Origin: Myroides pelagicus
GTDB lineage: Bacteria; Bacteroidota; Bacteroidia; Flavobacteriales; Flavobacteriaceae
DNA: 64,000 bases
Assembly (NCBI RefSeq): GCF_009711055.1
Contig: NZ_WMJY01000009.1
Span: 1 to 64,000 of the forward strand
Direction: 5' to 3'
The notes under the pieces: model-generated
Database searches by the model: none
The model's input: the letters and a program-made list of their open reading frames with translations, nothing else
What the model was told of the DNA's origin: nothing
Position numbers and translations under genes: made by a program
Part shown: positions 27,550 to 35,711 of the stretch, in pieces
Numbering within the stretch: the first letter of the stretch is position 1
Layout of the letters: every line of letters starts with the position of its first letter

Positions 27550-28593
27550 ATGTGGGAATTAGATAATAAAAAATACTTTCTATTACTTATCATTGTAGCA
27601 ATTGTCATTTTACTTATTGTTGCAGACTTTGTATGGAAGAAAAAAAAACAAACAACATTCGCCTCTAACAAAGCGATAAAAATATTGGCACCTAACCAAT
27701 CTAAAAACAAAGCTATTATTAAAGCAAGTATTTATACCTTAGCCTTAATTTCGATTGTATTTGGATTAGTAAATCCCAAAATAGGTACTAAGCTCATTAC
27801 TGTTAAGCGTCAAGGAATAGATATCGTGTTTACTTTAGATGTATCAAAAAGTATGCTCGCTCAAGATATGGCTCCTGATCGCCTATCTAAAATGAAGCAA
27901 CTTGTATCACAGATCATCAGTAACCTAGGCCCTGATAGAATTGGTATTGTAGGATATGCTGGTACGGCTTTTCCGATGCTGCCAATCACTACTGACCACT
28001 ATGCTGCTAAAATGTATTTGCAAACGATGAATACAGATATGGTTTCTTCTCAAGGAACTGCTTTTGAAGACGCTATTTTTCAAGCCAGCAATTTCTATGA
28101 CAACCCCAATACTAGTAAAGTCATGATTCTAATTTCTGACGGAGAAGACCATGGAGAAGAAATGGATGGAGCGATTGCGATTGCTAAACAAAAAGGAATT
28201 AAAATAATTACTATTGGTGTCGGTACTGAAAAAGGAGGTCCTATCCCCATTCGAACTGCAAAAGGTACTGAATACAAAAAAGATTGGAACAATGAAATCG
28301 TTATTACTAAGTTGACACCAAATACCTTAAAACATATTGCAGAAAAAACAGGAGGAAAATATTATTACGGTTCAAATACACAAGAAATCGTAGACCTAGT
28401 AAAAAATGATTTGAACAAAATACAAAAGACTGATTTCGAATCACAACAAATATCAGAATACCAATCTCAATTTCAATGGTTCTTAGCCTTTGCATTACTC
28501 CTTCTAATGATTGATTTATTTATCTTAGAAAGAAAGACACTTTGGATGAAGAACTTGAATTTATTTAATGAAAAGGACGATGATAATGCTTAA
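27550..28593 (+). CDS. batB: VWA domain protein BatB
   Basis: Similar in layout to BatA: an N-terminal membrane helix (about 10-27), a second near 57-75, a VWA domain with MIDAS DVSKS from Asp97, and a C-terminal membrane helix (about 307-325). The VWA core includes LISDGEDHG. The 347-aa length is typical. The gene begins 6 nt after batA, and the two are likely paralogues with tightly coupled expression. Confidence 0.93.
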   Translation: MWELDNKKYFLLLIIVAIVILLIVADFVWKKKKQTTFASNKAIKILAPNQSKNKAIIKASIYTLALISIVFGLVNPKIGTKLITVKRQGIDIVFTLDVSKSMLAQDMAPDRLSKMKQLVSQIISNLGPDRIGIVGYAGTAFPMLPITTDHYAAKMYLQTMNTDMVSSQGTAFEDAIFQASNFYDNPNTSKVMILISDGEDHGEEMDGAIAIAKQKGIKIITIGVGTEKGGPIPIRTAKGTEYKKDWNNEIVITKLTPNTLKHIAEKTGGKYYYGSNTQEIVDLVKNDLNKIQKTDFESQQISEYQSQFQWFLAFALLLLMIDLFILERKTLWMKNLNLFNEKDDDNA

Positions 28594-28605
28594 TGAAATT
28601 CTATA

Positions 28606-30084
28606 ATGAAAAATACTCTTTATATCATAATCACCCTTGTTTTCTCAGTATCCGCTCTTGCTCAAAGTGCAGGTAGAGCATTAAGCAAAGGAAACGAAGG
28701 CTACGAACACAAACAATATATACAAGCAGAAGCTTCATACAGAGTGGCTAATGCTAAACTAACAGATAGTGCTACAGCTGAGTACAATTTAGGAAATGCG
28801 CTATTAAAGCAAGGTCAAACCAAAGAAGCTATTTCTGCCTTTCAACGTGCAATAACTAAAACAGATAAAAAAACAGACAAACACCTTGCTTATCACAATA
28901 TTGGTAATGCTTATATGAAATTGAAAGATTATAAGAACGCTGAAGATGCATACAAAAACGCTCTACGCAATAATCCTAATGATGAGGAAACTCGTTACAA
29001 TTATGCAGTTGCTAAAAAACTAAACGAACAAAACCAAGACAAGCAAGACCAAGATAAGGACAAGCAAGACCAAGATAAGGACAAGCAAGACCAAGATAAG
29101 GACAAGCAAGACCAAGATAAGGACAAGCAAGACCAAGATAAGGACAAGCAAGACCAAGATAAGGACAAGCAAGACCAAGATAAGGACAAGCAAGACCAAG
29201 ATAAGGACAAGCAAGACCAAGATAAGGACAAGCAAGACCAAGATAAGGACAAGCAAGACCAAGATAAGGACAAGCAAGACCAAGATAAGGACAAGCAAGA
29301 CCAAGATAAGGACAAGCAAGACCAAGATAAGGACAAGCAAGACCAAGATAAGGACAAGCAAGACCAAGATAAGGACAAGCAAGACCAAGATAAGGACAAG
29401 CAAGACCAAGATAAGGACAAGCAAGACCAAGATAAGGACAAGCAAGACCAAGATAAGGACAAGCAAGACCAAGATAAGGACAAGCAAGACCAAGATAAGG
29501 ACAAGCAAGACCAAGATAAGGACAAGCAAGACCAAGATAAGGACAAGCAAGACCAAGATAAGGACAAGCAAGACCAAGATAAGGACAAGCAAGACCAAGA
29601 TAAGGACAAGCAAGACCAAGATAAGGACAAGCAAGACCAAGATAAGGACAAGCAAAACCAAGATAAGGACAAGCAAAACCAAGATAAGGACAAGCAAGAC
29701 CAAGACAAGGACAAGCAAAACCAAGACAAGGACAAGCAAAACCAAGACAAGGACAAGCAAGACCAAGACAAGGACAAGCAAAACCAAGACAAGGACAAGC
29801 AAGACCAAGACAAGGACAAGCATAATAAGAAAGATAACAAAAAGGATAACGAAGATAAAGGAGAAAAGGATAACGAAGATTCAAAAGGCAAAGAACAACC
29901 ATCAGCTTCTAATCCTAATAACCAACCTCAGCCGATGAGTGCCTCACAAGCACAAATGAACCAAATATTAGAATCTTTAGAAGCTAAAGAAAAACAAGTT
30001 CAACAACGTATTCTAAACAAAGGAAAAGCTGGTGAAACACCAGTTGGAGGAACTAAGAAAAAAGAAAACAAAAAAGATTGGTAA
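28606..30084 (+). CDS. batC: BatC TPR protein with a 37-copy heptapeptide array
   Basis: A signal peptide (about 1-19, SALAQS) is followed by TPR repeats (about 25-135, with AEYNLGNALLKQGQTKEAISAFQRA). Residues 145-403 are 37 tandem copies of the heptapeptide DKQDQDK, with Asn in place of the second Asp in several late copies (units 30, 31, 33, 34 and 36). A K/D/E/N-rich tail and a short helical C-terminus follow. BatC proteins in this family usually have a Q/K/D-rich charged linker, but this one makes up over half the protein. The total of 492 aa is therefore long. The TPR domain presumably meets BatA/B in the periplasm. Confidence 0.9.
   Translation: MKNTLYIIITLVFSVSALAQSAGRALSKGNEGYEHKQYIQAEASYRVANAKLTDSATAEYNLGNALLKQGQTKEAISAFQRAITKTDKKTDKHLAYHNIGNAYMKLKDYKNAEDAYKNALRNNPNDEETRYNYAVAKKLNEQNQDKQDQDKDKQDQDKDKQDQDKDKQDQDKDKQDQDKDKQDQDKDKQDQDKDKQDQDKDKQDQDKDKQDQDKDKQDQDKDKQDQDKDKQDQDKDKQDQDKDKQDQDKDKQDQDKDKQDQDKDKQDQDKDKQDQDKDKQDQDKDKQDQDKDKQDQDKDKQDQDKDKQDQDKDKQDQDKDKQDQDKDKQDQDKDKQDQDKDKQDQDKDKQNQDKDKQNQDKDKQDQDKDKQNQDKDKQNQDKDKQDQDKDKQNQDKDKQDQDKDKHNKKDNKKDNEDKGEKDNEDSKGKEQPSASNPNNQPQPMSASQAQMNQILESLEAKEKQVQQRILNKGKAGETPVGGTKKKENKKDW
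29038..29814 (+). repeat. 21-bp minisatellite of 37 units inside batC
   Basis: Unit gacaagcaagaccaagataag (one base over the limit is avoided here: the unit encodes DKQDQDK). Units 1-29 (29038-29646) look identical at the base level. From unit 30 on there are two kinds of change: GAC to AAC in the Asp codon, and GAT to GAC in the last Asp codon (units 32-37). The 21-bp length keeps the frame whatever the copy number, so gain or loss would change protein length only. All reverse frames are also open through the array, which is a by-product. Confidence 0.97.
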
Positions 30085-30085
30085 A

Positions 30086-31870
30086 ATGAAATCACTTCTG
30101 AAATACATACTTTTACTATGCTTGTTTATTGGTAGTCAGCATACCTGGGCACAATATACATTTGAAGCTAAAGTTAGTAGAGAAAGTGTGCCTTTAAATG
30201 AATCTGTACGTATTGATTTTACAATGAATGGTGATGGTGATAATTTCTCACCACCTTCATTCAATGGTTTAAAAATCGTGGGAGGTCCAAATCAATCCGT
30301 CAGTCAATCGTGGATACAAGGAAAGCGTACGTTTTCCAAAACATACTCTTATTTCCTACAATCGACAAAAAAAGGAAAGATAATATTAGGAACTGCTTCA
30401 ATTGAAATAGAAGGCAAAACCTATAAAACATCACCTATAGCCATTACCTTTACAGATGCAGTGCAGAAACAGCCTCAACAAAGCCAGCAAAGAGGGCTCA
30501 ATAGTATTCAACAACAGTCCCTTGAGCATATACACTTAGTGACTGAAGTTAGTAATACAAACCCTTATATTAATGAACCAATAAATGTTTCTTATAAAAT
30601 CTATTTCAGAGATGGTCTTTCAGGTTATGCAGGTAAAAAAATACCAAAATACGAAAGCTTTTGGGTTCACAATATTAGCCAACCTGCGCAACCTGTCTTA
30701 AAAAAGGGCAAATATAAAGGGGAGGAATATAACTACATAGAAATCAAGAGAGATGTCATCATGGCGCAAGAGTCTGGTAGTTTTACAATCGACCCTCTAG
30801 TGCTTGATGTACAAGCACAAGTCTATACTGGTAGACGTGATTTTTGGGGATTCCCTGAAGTAGGTCACATCGAAAAAGAAATAGGAACAAATAAGGTTAC
30901 CATTAATAGTAAAGCATTACCTGAAAAAGGAAAGCCTCAAAACTTCAGTGGCGGTGTAGGTAAGCTACAATTTAAAGCTATCCCATCAAAAACCGAAACG
31001 AAAGCAGGAGACGCGATTACATTAAAAGTTCAAATATCTGGACAAGGAAACTTAGATTTAATAAGTATCCCTACCCCAGAAGCACAATCTGCACTGGAGT
31101 TATACGATCCTGTTTATTCAGAAAAAACGATACCCGGTGTAAATGGATTACAAGGTCATCGCACTAATGAATACACTATCATACCTCAGTACAAAGGCGA
31201 TTATTACATTCGCCCTATGGAATTTTCCTATTTTGATTTAGCTTCTAAATCATATAAGACGATTATCACAGATAGTATTAAGATAGCAGTATTAGAAGGT
31301 CCCACTCTTCCTACAAACAAAGAAGCTCAAGAAGTACAAGGAACTGATAATACAGAAGAGAGTGAGCTTTTTCAACCTATCGAAGAAAAAGCAACATTTA
31401 TAAACAACTTAGATACAAATAGCTATTGGCTTTCAAATACTCATATTGCATTAACCTTATTACCTTTAATTGCAATACCTTGCTTTGTTGTTTTCATACA
31501 TAAAAAACGAGAGTTAGACGGAGATATAGAAAGTATTCGCTCACGGAAAAACAATCGATTAGCACGTAAATATCTAATTGATGCTAAGAAGTGTATCCTT
31601 GATAAAGACCGCTTTTACGAAGCTCTAGAACGTTGTTTACACAACTTTCTAAAAGCGAAATTAAAAATAGAGACTACTGAAATGTCTAACGAGACAATTC
31701 AAGAGTTATTACATGCTAATCAAGTTTCTGAGGAATTATCCGCTTCTTTTCTTTCGTTAAAGAACGCATGTGAATGGGCTAGATACACTCCTTCAGATCA
31801 AGTAGACCAAAACAAAGATTACAATACTGCTGTGCAAGTAATTAGTCAATTAGAAAAACAATTAAAGTAA
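30086..31870 (+). CDS. batD: BatD protein (Oxygen tolerance)
   Basis: The start is placed at 30086 because it gives a clear signal peptide (MKSLLKYILLLCLFIG, cut after WAQ, about residue 21) and begins 1 nt after the batC stop. An upstream in-frame start at 30032 would lie within batC and add a charged, signal-less tail. BatD domains of beta-sandwich type fill about 25-420. A membrane helix lies near 450-475 (LALTLLPLIAIPC), and a cytoplasmic helical tail follows. The 594-aa length fits the family. It belongs to the Bat complex of the inner membrane facing the periplasm. Confidence 0.92.
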   Translation: MKSLLKYILLLCLFIGSQHTWAQYTFEAKVSRESVPLNESVRIDFTMNGDGDNFSPPSFNGLKIVGGPNQSVSQSWIQGKRTFSKTYSYFLQSTKKGKIILGTASIEIEGKTYKTSPIAITFTDAVQKQPQQSQQRGLNSIQQQSLEHIHLVTEVSNTNPYINEPINVSYKIYFRDGLSGYAGKKIPKYESFWVHNISQPAQPVLKKGKYKGEEYNYIEIKRDVIMAQESGSFTIDPLVLDVQAQVYTGRRDFWGFPEVGHIEKEIGTNKVTINSKALPEKGKPQNFSGGVGKLQFKAIPSKTETKAGDAITLKVQISGQGNLDLISIPTPEAQSALELYDPVYSEKTIPGVNGLQGHRTNEYTIIPQYKGDYYIRPMEFSYFDLASKSYKTIITDSIKIAVLEGPTLPTNKEAQEVQGTDNTEESELFQPIEEKATFINNLDTNSYWLSNTHIALTLLPLIAIPCFVVFIHKKRELDGDIESIRSRKNNRLARKYLIDAKKCILDKDRFYEALERCLHNFLKAKLKIETTEMSNETIQELLHANQVSEELSASFLSLKNACEWARYTPSDQVDQNKDYNTAVQVISQLEKQLK

Positions 31871-31876
31871 ATCCAA

Positions 31877-32638
31877 ATGAACTATTTTTTTTACATATTC
31901 TTATTCCTCTTGCCTATCAGTATTAATGCTCAAGATAAGGAGCATTGGGATGTGAAGTTCGAAAATGCTAATAGCTTATACGTAAAGGAAAACTATGCAA
32001 AAGCAATAGAAATTTATCGTGATTTAATTAAAGAACGTGATAATTCTCCTGAGGTGTATTACAACTTAGCAAATGCTTATTATAAACTTCATAGTTATAC
32101 TGAATCGATCTATTATTATGAAAAATCGCTTAAGTTAGACCCTACAAAACAAGCATATACGACAAACCTCAACTATGCTCGAAAAAACTTACAAGACGAT
32201 ATTTCAATAACAAAAGACTATACAGAAAAAGACATTGTACACCAAGGATTAAGTCTATTCACCGTAAACCAATGGACCGTAATTAGTACTATTGCCACCC
32301 TTCTTATTTTTGCTGTTTTTGTTCTTTATTATATCTCAACGACAAGTGCACTTAAAAGATTATGGTTTACCTCTCTCATCATACTTGTGATTGTTAGCAT
32401 AGGTTCTGCTTATAGCGCCTATTTTGAGAATAACTACAAAAAATACGAGTACTCTGCTATTATTTTTGATTCAGAAATCGACTTTAAAACAGAGGCGAAA
32501 AACACATCTGAAACAATCCAACAACTACACGAAGGTACTAGAGTGCATATAATTGGAGAGAAAGGAATTTGGATAAATATTAAACTCGACAATCAAGAAG
32601 AAGGCTGGATAGAAAAAAGTTCTATTAGAAAAATATAA
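31877..32638 (+). CDS. batE: BatE protein (TPR and SH3 domain)
   Basis: A signal peptide (residues 1-18, INAQD) precedes TPR repeats (about 25-110, with EVYYNLANAYYKLHSYTESI). Two membrane helices follow at about 130-153 and 163-180. The C-terminus (about 190-253) is a bacterial SH3 domain (TIQQLHEGTRVHIIGEKG, ending GWIEKSSIRKI). This is the usual BatE layout. It is the last gene of the operon, with its stop codon built into a perfect palindromic terminator. Confidence 0.92.
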   Translation: MNYFFYIFLFLLPISINAQDKEHWDVKFENANSLYVKENYAKAIEIYRDLIKERDNSPEVYYNLANAYYKLHSYTESIYYYEKSLKLDPTKQAYTTNLNYARKNLQDDISITKDYTEKDIVHQGLSLFTVNQWTVISTIATLLIFAVFVLYYISTTSALKRLWFTSLIILVIVSIGSAYSAYFENNYKKYEYSAIIFDSEIDFKTEAKNTSETIQQLHEGTRVHIIGEKGIWINIKLDNQEEGWIEKSSIRKI

Positions 32639-32683
32639 GTACAAAAAAGGGCATCAAATGATGCCCTTTTTTGTACTTATATT
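32632..32683. terminator. Palindromic bidirectional terminator holding both stop codons
   Basis: The centre is a perfect inverted repeat with 25-bp arms (32632-32656 and 32659-32683) and a 2-nt loop. It contains the batE stop TAA (32636-32638) and, mirrored, the cvpA stop (32677-32679). GGGCATCA forms the core and the flanking A/T runs allow termination from either side. Confidence 0.9.
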
Positions 32684-33219
32684 GATTCTGTTTCTATTGG
32701 TGTGGTCAAAATATCAACACTCTGTTCAAACAAAGTCTTCACCATAGCATAAAGGCTAGGCAACAATTCCTCAGATAAAACCATATAAACTTGATAACTA
32801 TAGGACAGAAGTAACGTATCTTGGTTAACTAACTGAACAGCCTTATTTAATTCATCAAAAAAAGATAGTAATACACTACCTACTAATACAACAACCAATA
32901 CCTGAAATACAGCTCCAAAAAGCCGATTAACAAACCCTAAATAAACTGATTCAAATACCTTCGTTAGCATATTTGCAATAAACTTGACTACCAATATAGA
33001 TATAAAAAAGGCAGCTACAAATGAAATAATTGGCAATAAAGAAGTATTCCACCCTAATTCAGTATACAACCAAGCCTTAAGTACATTAGAGAATTTTAAA
33101 GCTCCTATAACACCAATTAAAATAGACAAAAAAGCCGCAACAGAAACAAATAATCCCTTCTGAAAACCAATATAAATACTATAAACTAAAGCTATTCCAA
33201 CAATTATATCTAATATCAT
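32677..33219 (-). CDS. CvpA family membrane protein
   Basis: Four membrane helices are visible (about 5-22, 25-45, 62-85 and 103-125), with a GFVNRLFGAVFQVLVV stretch typical of the family, and a polar C-terminus. CvpA-like proteins are named for colicin V secretion, but in most bacteria their role is unknown, with links to envelope homeostasis and bile resistance. The 180-aa length is typical. It is convergent with batE and sits upstream of a gene-free gap. Confidence 0.85.
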   Translation of the reverse strand: MILDIIVGIALVYSIYIGFQKGLFVSVAAFLSILIGVIGALKFSNVLKAWLYTELGWNTSLLPIISFVAAFFISILVVKFIANMLTKVFESVYLGFVNRLFGAVFQVLVVVLVGSVLLSFFDELNKAVQLVNQDTLLLSYSYQVYMVLSEELLPSLYAMVKTLFEQSVDILTTPIETESI

Positions 33220-33320
33220 GTACTTAATTTTAATACGAATATATTACAATTCACTCATTTATTATTAACTTAAGTCCATCAATTAGACTATTATTGTATC
33301 ACCTTCCAGAGTTATACGAG

Positions 33321-33356
33321 TTATTTGGAGAGGTAAACATTATCCTTTCCAAATAA
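33321..33356 (+). repeat. Stem-loop near the third repeat fragment
   Basis: 13-bp arms (33321-33333 and 33344-33356) with one G-U pair on the plus strand and a 10-nt loop. There is no T tract. Its function is unclear. Confidence 0.6.
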
Positions 33357-33393
33357 ACCAATATCAATATACAACCATTCCAAAAAAGTAGTT

Positions 33394-33419
33394 TAGGTTG
33401 TTTAGTTAGAGAAATACTA
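33394..33419 (-). repeat. Short third copy of the repeat's conserved block
   Basis: The 26 bases match 22 of 26 positions of the block in copy B (33859-33884) and a similar share in copy A: a TAGGTTGTTTA core followed by AGAAATA. The rest of the repeat is not recognisable nearby. Confidence 0.55.
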
Positions 33420-33563
33420 ATTCACCTTTCTTTAATACAGGAGATAGCCTTCCATTTACATATTTATTAGCATTACTAATCACAAACAAAATACACAATA
33501 AGCATTGATTATCAATTTTTTAATAAATAATGTTTTTTTCAATTCTTATTTAAAATTAATTTA

Positions 33564-33902
33564 GGCTACTGCGGTAGATAACATCCTTACCTGCTCTCTT
33601 GACCTATAGTTGCAGTATTCGTGCACTTTCCTTGCCAAGAGTCTACTCCTGGACTACTAAACTGCACAGCTACTGCACGTATAGCAGTAGCTCAGCACCA
33701 AATACTGTAATTTTGAAACCTCTATGAGCTAAAACAAGTAACTTGTTTTCAAAAAATTATTTTTCTATTCAGTCTCATACTGCTAACATCATAGAGAAAA
33801 TAGTGATTTTTGGAAAATAAATAAGGATAACATACCGAATTTACTTTTAAATAATCATAGGTTGTTTAATTATAGAAATATCATCTTATCCCCTATTATA
33901 AC
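33564..33902 (-). repeat. Dispersed intergenic repeat, copy B
   Basis: 339 bp, read on the minus strand, aligned with copy A (13535-13787). The first 220 bases align throughout. The hairpin part is longer than in A: GCTACTGC occurs at 33565-33572 and 33669-33676, and GCAGTAGC at 33684-33691, so the last can pair with either of the first two. That allows two alternative stems, a local one (33669-33691) and a long-range one. Nothing in it encodes protein. Confidence 0.75.
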
Positions 33903-34014
33903 ACCTAATGGACATACATGAAATATAATTATCGATTTGGCGATACAACTTATACAATACCTAAGTACCATTAACCCAAACCATCTTAATCGAAAACTAT
34001 AGGCATGCCACAAA

Positions 34015-34060
34015 AAATTGTAAAACAAATACAGGAAATTGTATAACAGAGGAAATTGTA
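34015..34060 (+). promoter_or_regulatory. Three AAATTGTA direct repeats overlapping a promoter
   Basis: Exact AAATTGTA copies start at 34015, 34036 and 34053 (21 and 17 bp apart). The last runs into the -7 element. They may be operator sites or simply repeated -33-like sequence. Confidence 0.4.
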
Positions 34061-34066
34061 TCTTTG
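34059..34066 (+). promoter_or_regulatory. -7 element for the conserved hypothetical gene
   Basis: TATCTTTG fits TAnnTTTG and lies 22 nt before ATG 34088. It makes a start at TTG 34064 unlikely, since that would lie within the promoter. Confidence 0.5.
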
Positions 34067-34087
34067 CATCACTCATTAAACAATAAT

Positions 34088-34444
34088 ATGGCTAGAGATG
34101 AACAATTAAAGCAACGCTGGGAGGCTGTTGTCACAAAAATATCTGACCGATTTGGCGATGGAGAGACGCTTGATTTAGAAGCGATCATCTATCTAATCGG
34201 TGTACAAGAACTAGGTAAGATAAAAAAGAAATACAAAAAAGACGAAAAAATTAATCTAATGCACATAGCAATATGTAAATTGCTTGAGCCTTACGGCTAC
34301 TATGAATTCGAATACTTTGACGAAGATGGTTGGCCACATTACAAAACACTAGAACACCTACCAGCACTAAAAGCGGGAGAACAAAGTGTACTGATGAAAG
34401 AAGCAATTGTTAACTATTTCTTGGAATCTAAATTTATTGAATAA
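34088..34444 (+). CDS. Conserved hypothetical protein upstream of pheS
   Basis: A soluble 118-aa protein without signal peptide or membrane helix. It has a helical N-terminus (MARDEQLKQRWEAVVTK) and a middle part with YLIGVQELG and KKYKKDEKINLMHIAI. It ends with an aromatic, acidic stretch (YYEFEYFDEDGWPHY). I do not recognise a named family. Similar small genes are found next to pheS in flavobacteria, as far as I recall. The ATG at 34088 is chosen over an upstream TTG that lies within the promoter. Confidence 0.75.
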   Translation: MARDEQLKQRWEAVVTKISDRFGDGETLDLEAIIYLIGVQELGKIKKKYKKDEKINLMHIAICKLLEPYGYYEFEYFDEDGWPHYKTLEHLPALKAGEQSVLMKEAIVNYFLESKFIE

Positions 34445-34510
34445 AGTTTTACGCCGAACAATTATAAAAATAATAAGGTTTTAAAATTTTATTGTCTAAT
34501 TGAAAAGCAG

Positions 34511-34518
34511 TAAATTTG
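34511..34518 (+). promoter_or_regulatory. -7 element upstream of pheS
   Basis: TAAATTTG fits TAnnTTTG and lies 19 nt before the pheS ATG. TTTT at 34487-34490 is a weak -33 candidate. Confidence 0.45.
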
Positions 34519-34537
34519 CACTTTACTTTTACTTAAA

Positions 34538-35554
34538 ATGATAGATAAAATAAAAGAATACATCGGTGAAGCCGAAGCATTTCACACCGATAGTAAAGAG
34601 ACACTTGAAGCATTTAGAATAAAATTCTTATCAAAGAAAGGGATCTTAAATGACTTGTTTGCGCATTTTAAAACTGTGCCAAATGAGCAGAAAAAAGAAT
34701 TCGGTCAAATCATCAACTCATTAAAAAATATTGTTGAAGGAAAAGTAAAATCAATCCTAGAAGAGTTAGAATCTAAAGATGTACAGGGCTTATATGGAGA
34801 CCTAACAAGACCTGGATACCCAATCGAGATAGGCTCAAGACATCCTATATCTTTAGTAAAAAATCAAATAGTTGATATCTTCAATAGTATTGGATTTAAT
34901 ATTTCTGAGGGACCTGAAATCGAAGATGACTGGCATAACTTCTCTGCATTGAACTTTCCAGAGTACCACCCTGCTAGAGATATGCAAGATACTTTCTTCG
35001 TGCAAACGAATCCAGAGCACCTATTGCGTACACATACATCATCTGTACAGGTGCGTTATATGGAAAAAAATGCACCTCCTTTAAGAACAATATCTCCAGG
35101 ACGTGTATTTAGAAATGAAGCTATTTCATCTCGTTCACATTGTATCTTCCATCAAGTTGAAGGTCTATATATTGATAAAGATGTTTCTTTTGCCGACTTA
35201 AAACAAACATTGTTGTATTTCACTAAAGAAATGTTCGGAAAGTCTAAGATTCGCTTACGTCCTTCTTATTTCCCTTTTACTGAGCCTAGTGCTGAAGTAG
35301 ATATTTATTGGGGATTAAAAACAGAAACTGACTACCGTATTACGAAAGGTACAGGTTGGTTAGAAATCGGAGGTTGTGGAATGGTTGATCCTAATGTACT
35401 TAAAAACTGTAATATCGATCCAAACATTTATAGCGGCTTTGCTTTTGGTATGGGAATTGAGCGTATTGCTATGCTATTATACCAAATCGGAGATATCCGT
35501 ATGTTCTTTGAGAACGATGTTCGTTTCTTAGAACAATTTAAATCGAATTTCTAA
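34538..35554 (+). CDS. pheS: Phenylalanine--tRNA ligase alpha subunit
   Basis: This is the catalytic class II subunit of the alpha2-beta2 PheRS. An N-terminal coiled coil (about 1-85) binds tRNA-Phe. The catalytic core has motif 1 ([16 protein letters not shown]), motif 2 ([21 protein letters not shown], in part) and motif 3 ([16 protein letters not shown]). The 338-aa length is standard. pheT is not adjacent, which is common in Bacteroidetes. A terminator follows at 35582-35613. Confidence 0.96.
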   Translation: MIDKIKEYIGEAEAFHTDSKETLEAFRIKFLSKKGILNDLFAHFKTVPNEQKKEFGQIINSLKNIVEGKVKSILEELESKDVQGLYGDLTRPGYPIEIGSRHPISLVKNQIVDIFNSIGFNISEGPEIEDDWHNFSALNFPEYHPARDMQDTFFVQTNPEHLLRTHTSSVQVRYMEKNAPPLRTISPGRVFRNEAISSRSHCIFHQVEGLYIDKDVSFADLKQTLLYFTKEMFGKSKIRLRPSYFPFTEPSAEVDIYWGLKTETDYRITKGTGWLEIGGCGMVDPNVLKNCNIDPNIYSGFAFGMGIERIAMLLYQIGDIRMFFENDVRFLEQFKSNF

Positions 35555-35581
35555 GTAAATTATTTACTTGATATAAAAAAC

Positions 35582-35613
35582 AAAAGGTCACCTCAATGAG
35601 GTGACCTTTTTAC
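35582..35613 (+). terminator. Terminator after pheS
   Basis: AAAAGGTCACCTCA (35582-35595) and TGAGGTGACCTTTT (35597-35610) form a 14-bp stem with a one-base centre, then TT. Confidence 0.8.
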
Positions 35614-35711
35614 ATACTACTAACCAAGTTATATAATAACCTTTGTTTCGTATCACTGTTACTTAAATTTATAAACAACAGTTTCCTTACAAAGTACTAT
35701 ATCAAAATCTT

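Larger units (their letters stand above)
33220..34087. other. Gene-free gap between cvpA and a conserved hypothetical gene
   Basis: 868 bases with no credible ORF. It holds a 26-base fragment related to the repeat (33394-33419), a hairpin (33321-33356), repeat copy B (33564-33902), three AAATTGTA repeats (34015-34060) and a promoter (34059-34066) for the gene at 34088. Confidence 0.7.

Noticed and set aside
28981-29830. Array looks superficially like CRISPR (regular repeats)
   Set aside because: Units are directly adjacent with no spacers, in frame and within a coding gene; no cas genes.
29001-29902. Three long minus-strand ORFs of about 270-296 codons, Leu/Ser/Cys- or Leu/Val-rich
   Set aside because: They arise because a 21-bp repeat without stop codons is open in all frames. 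They have no start context, and batC is well supported on the plus strand.
30032-30085. Upstream start for batD
   Set aside because: It lies inside batC and would put 18 charged residues before the signal peptide; ATG 30086 is right after the batC stop.
33870-34076. 68-codon minus-strand ORF in the gap before pheS
   Set aside because: Composition is hydrophobic and Cys/Tyr-rich without a plausible start; it crosses repeat copy B and the promoter.
34064-34087. TTG start giving eight extra residues on the pheS-upstream gene
   Set aside because: The TTG is part of the TATCTTTG promoter element.
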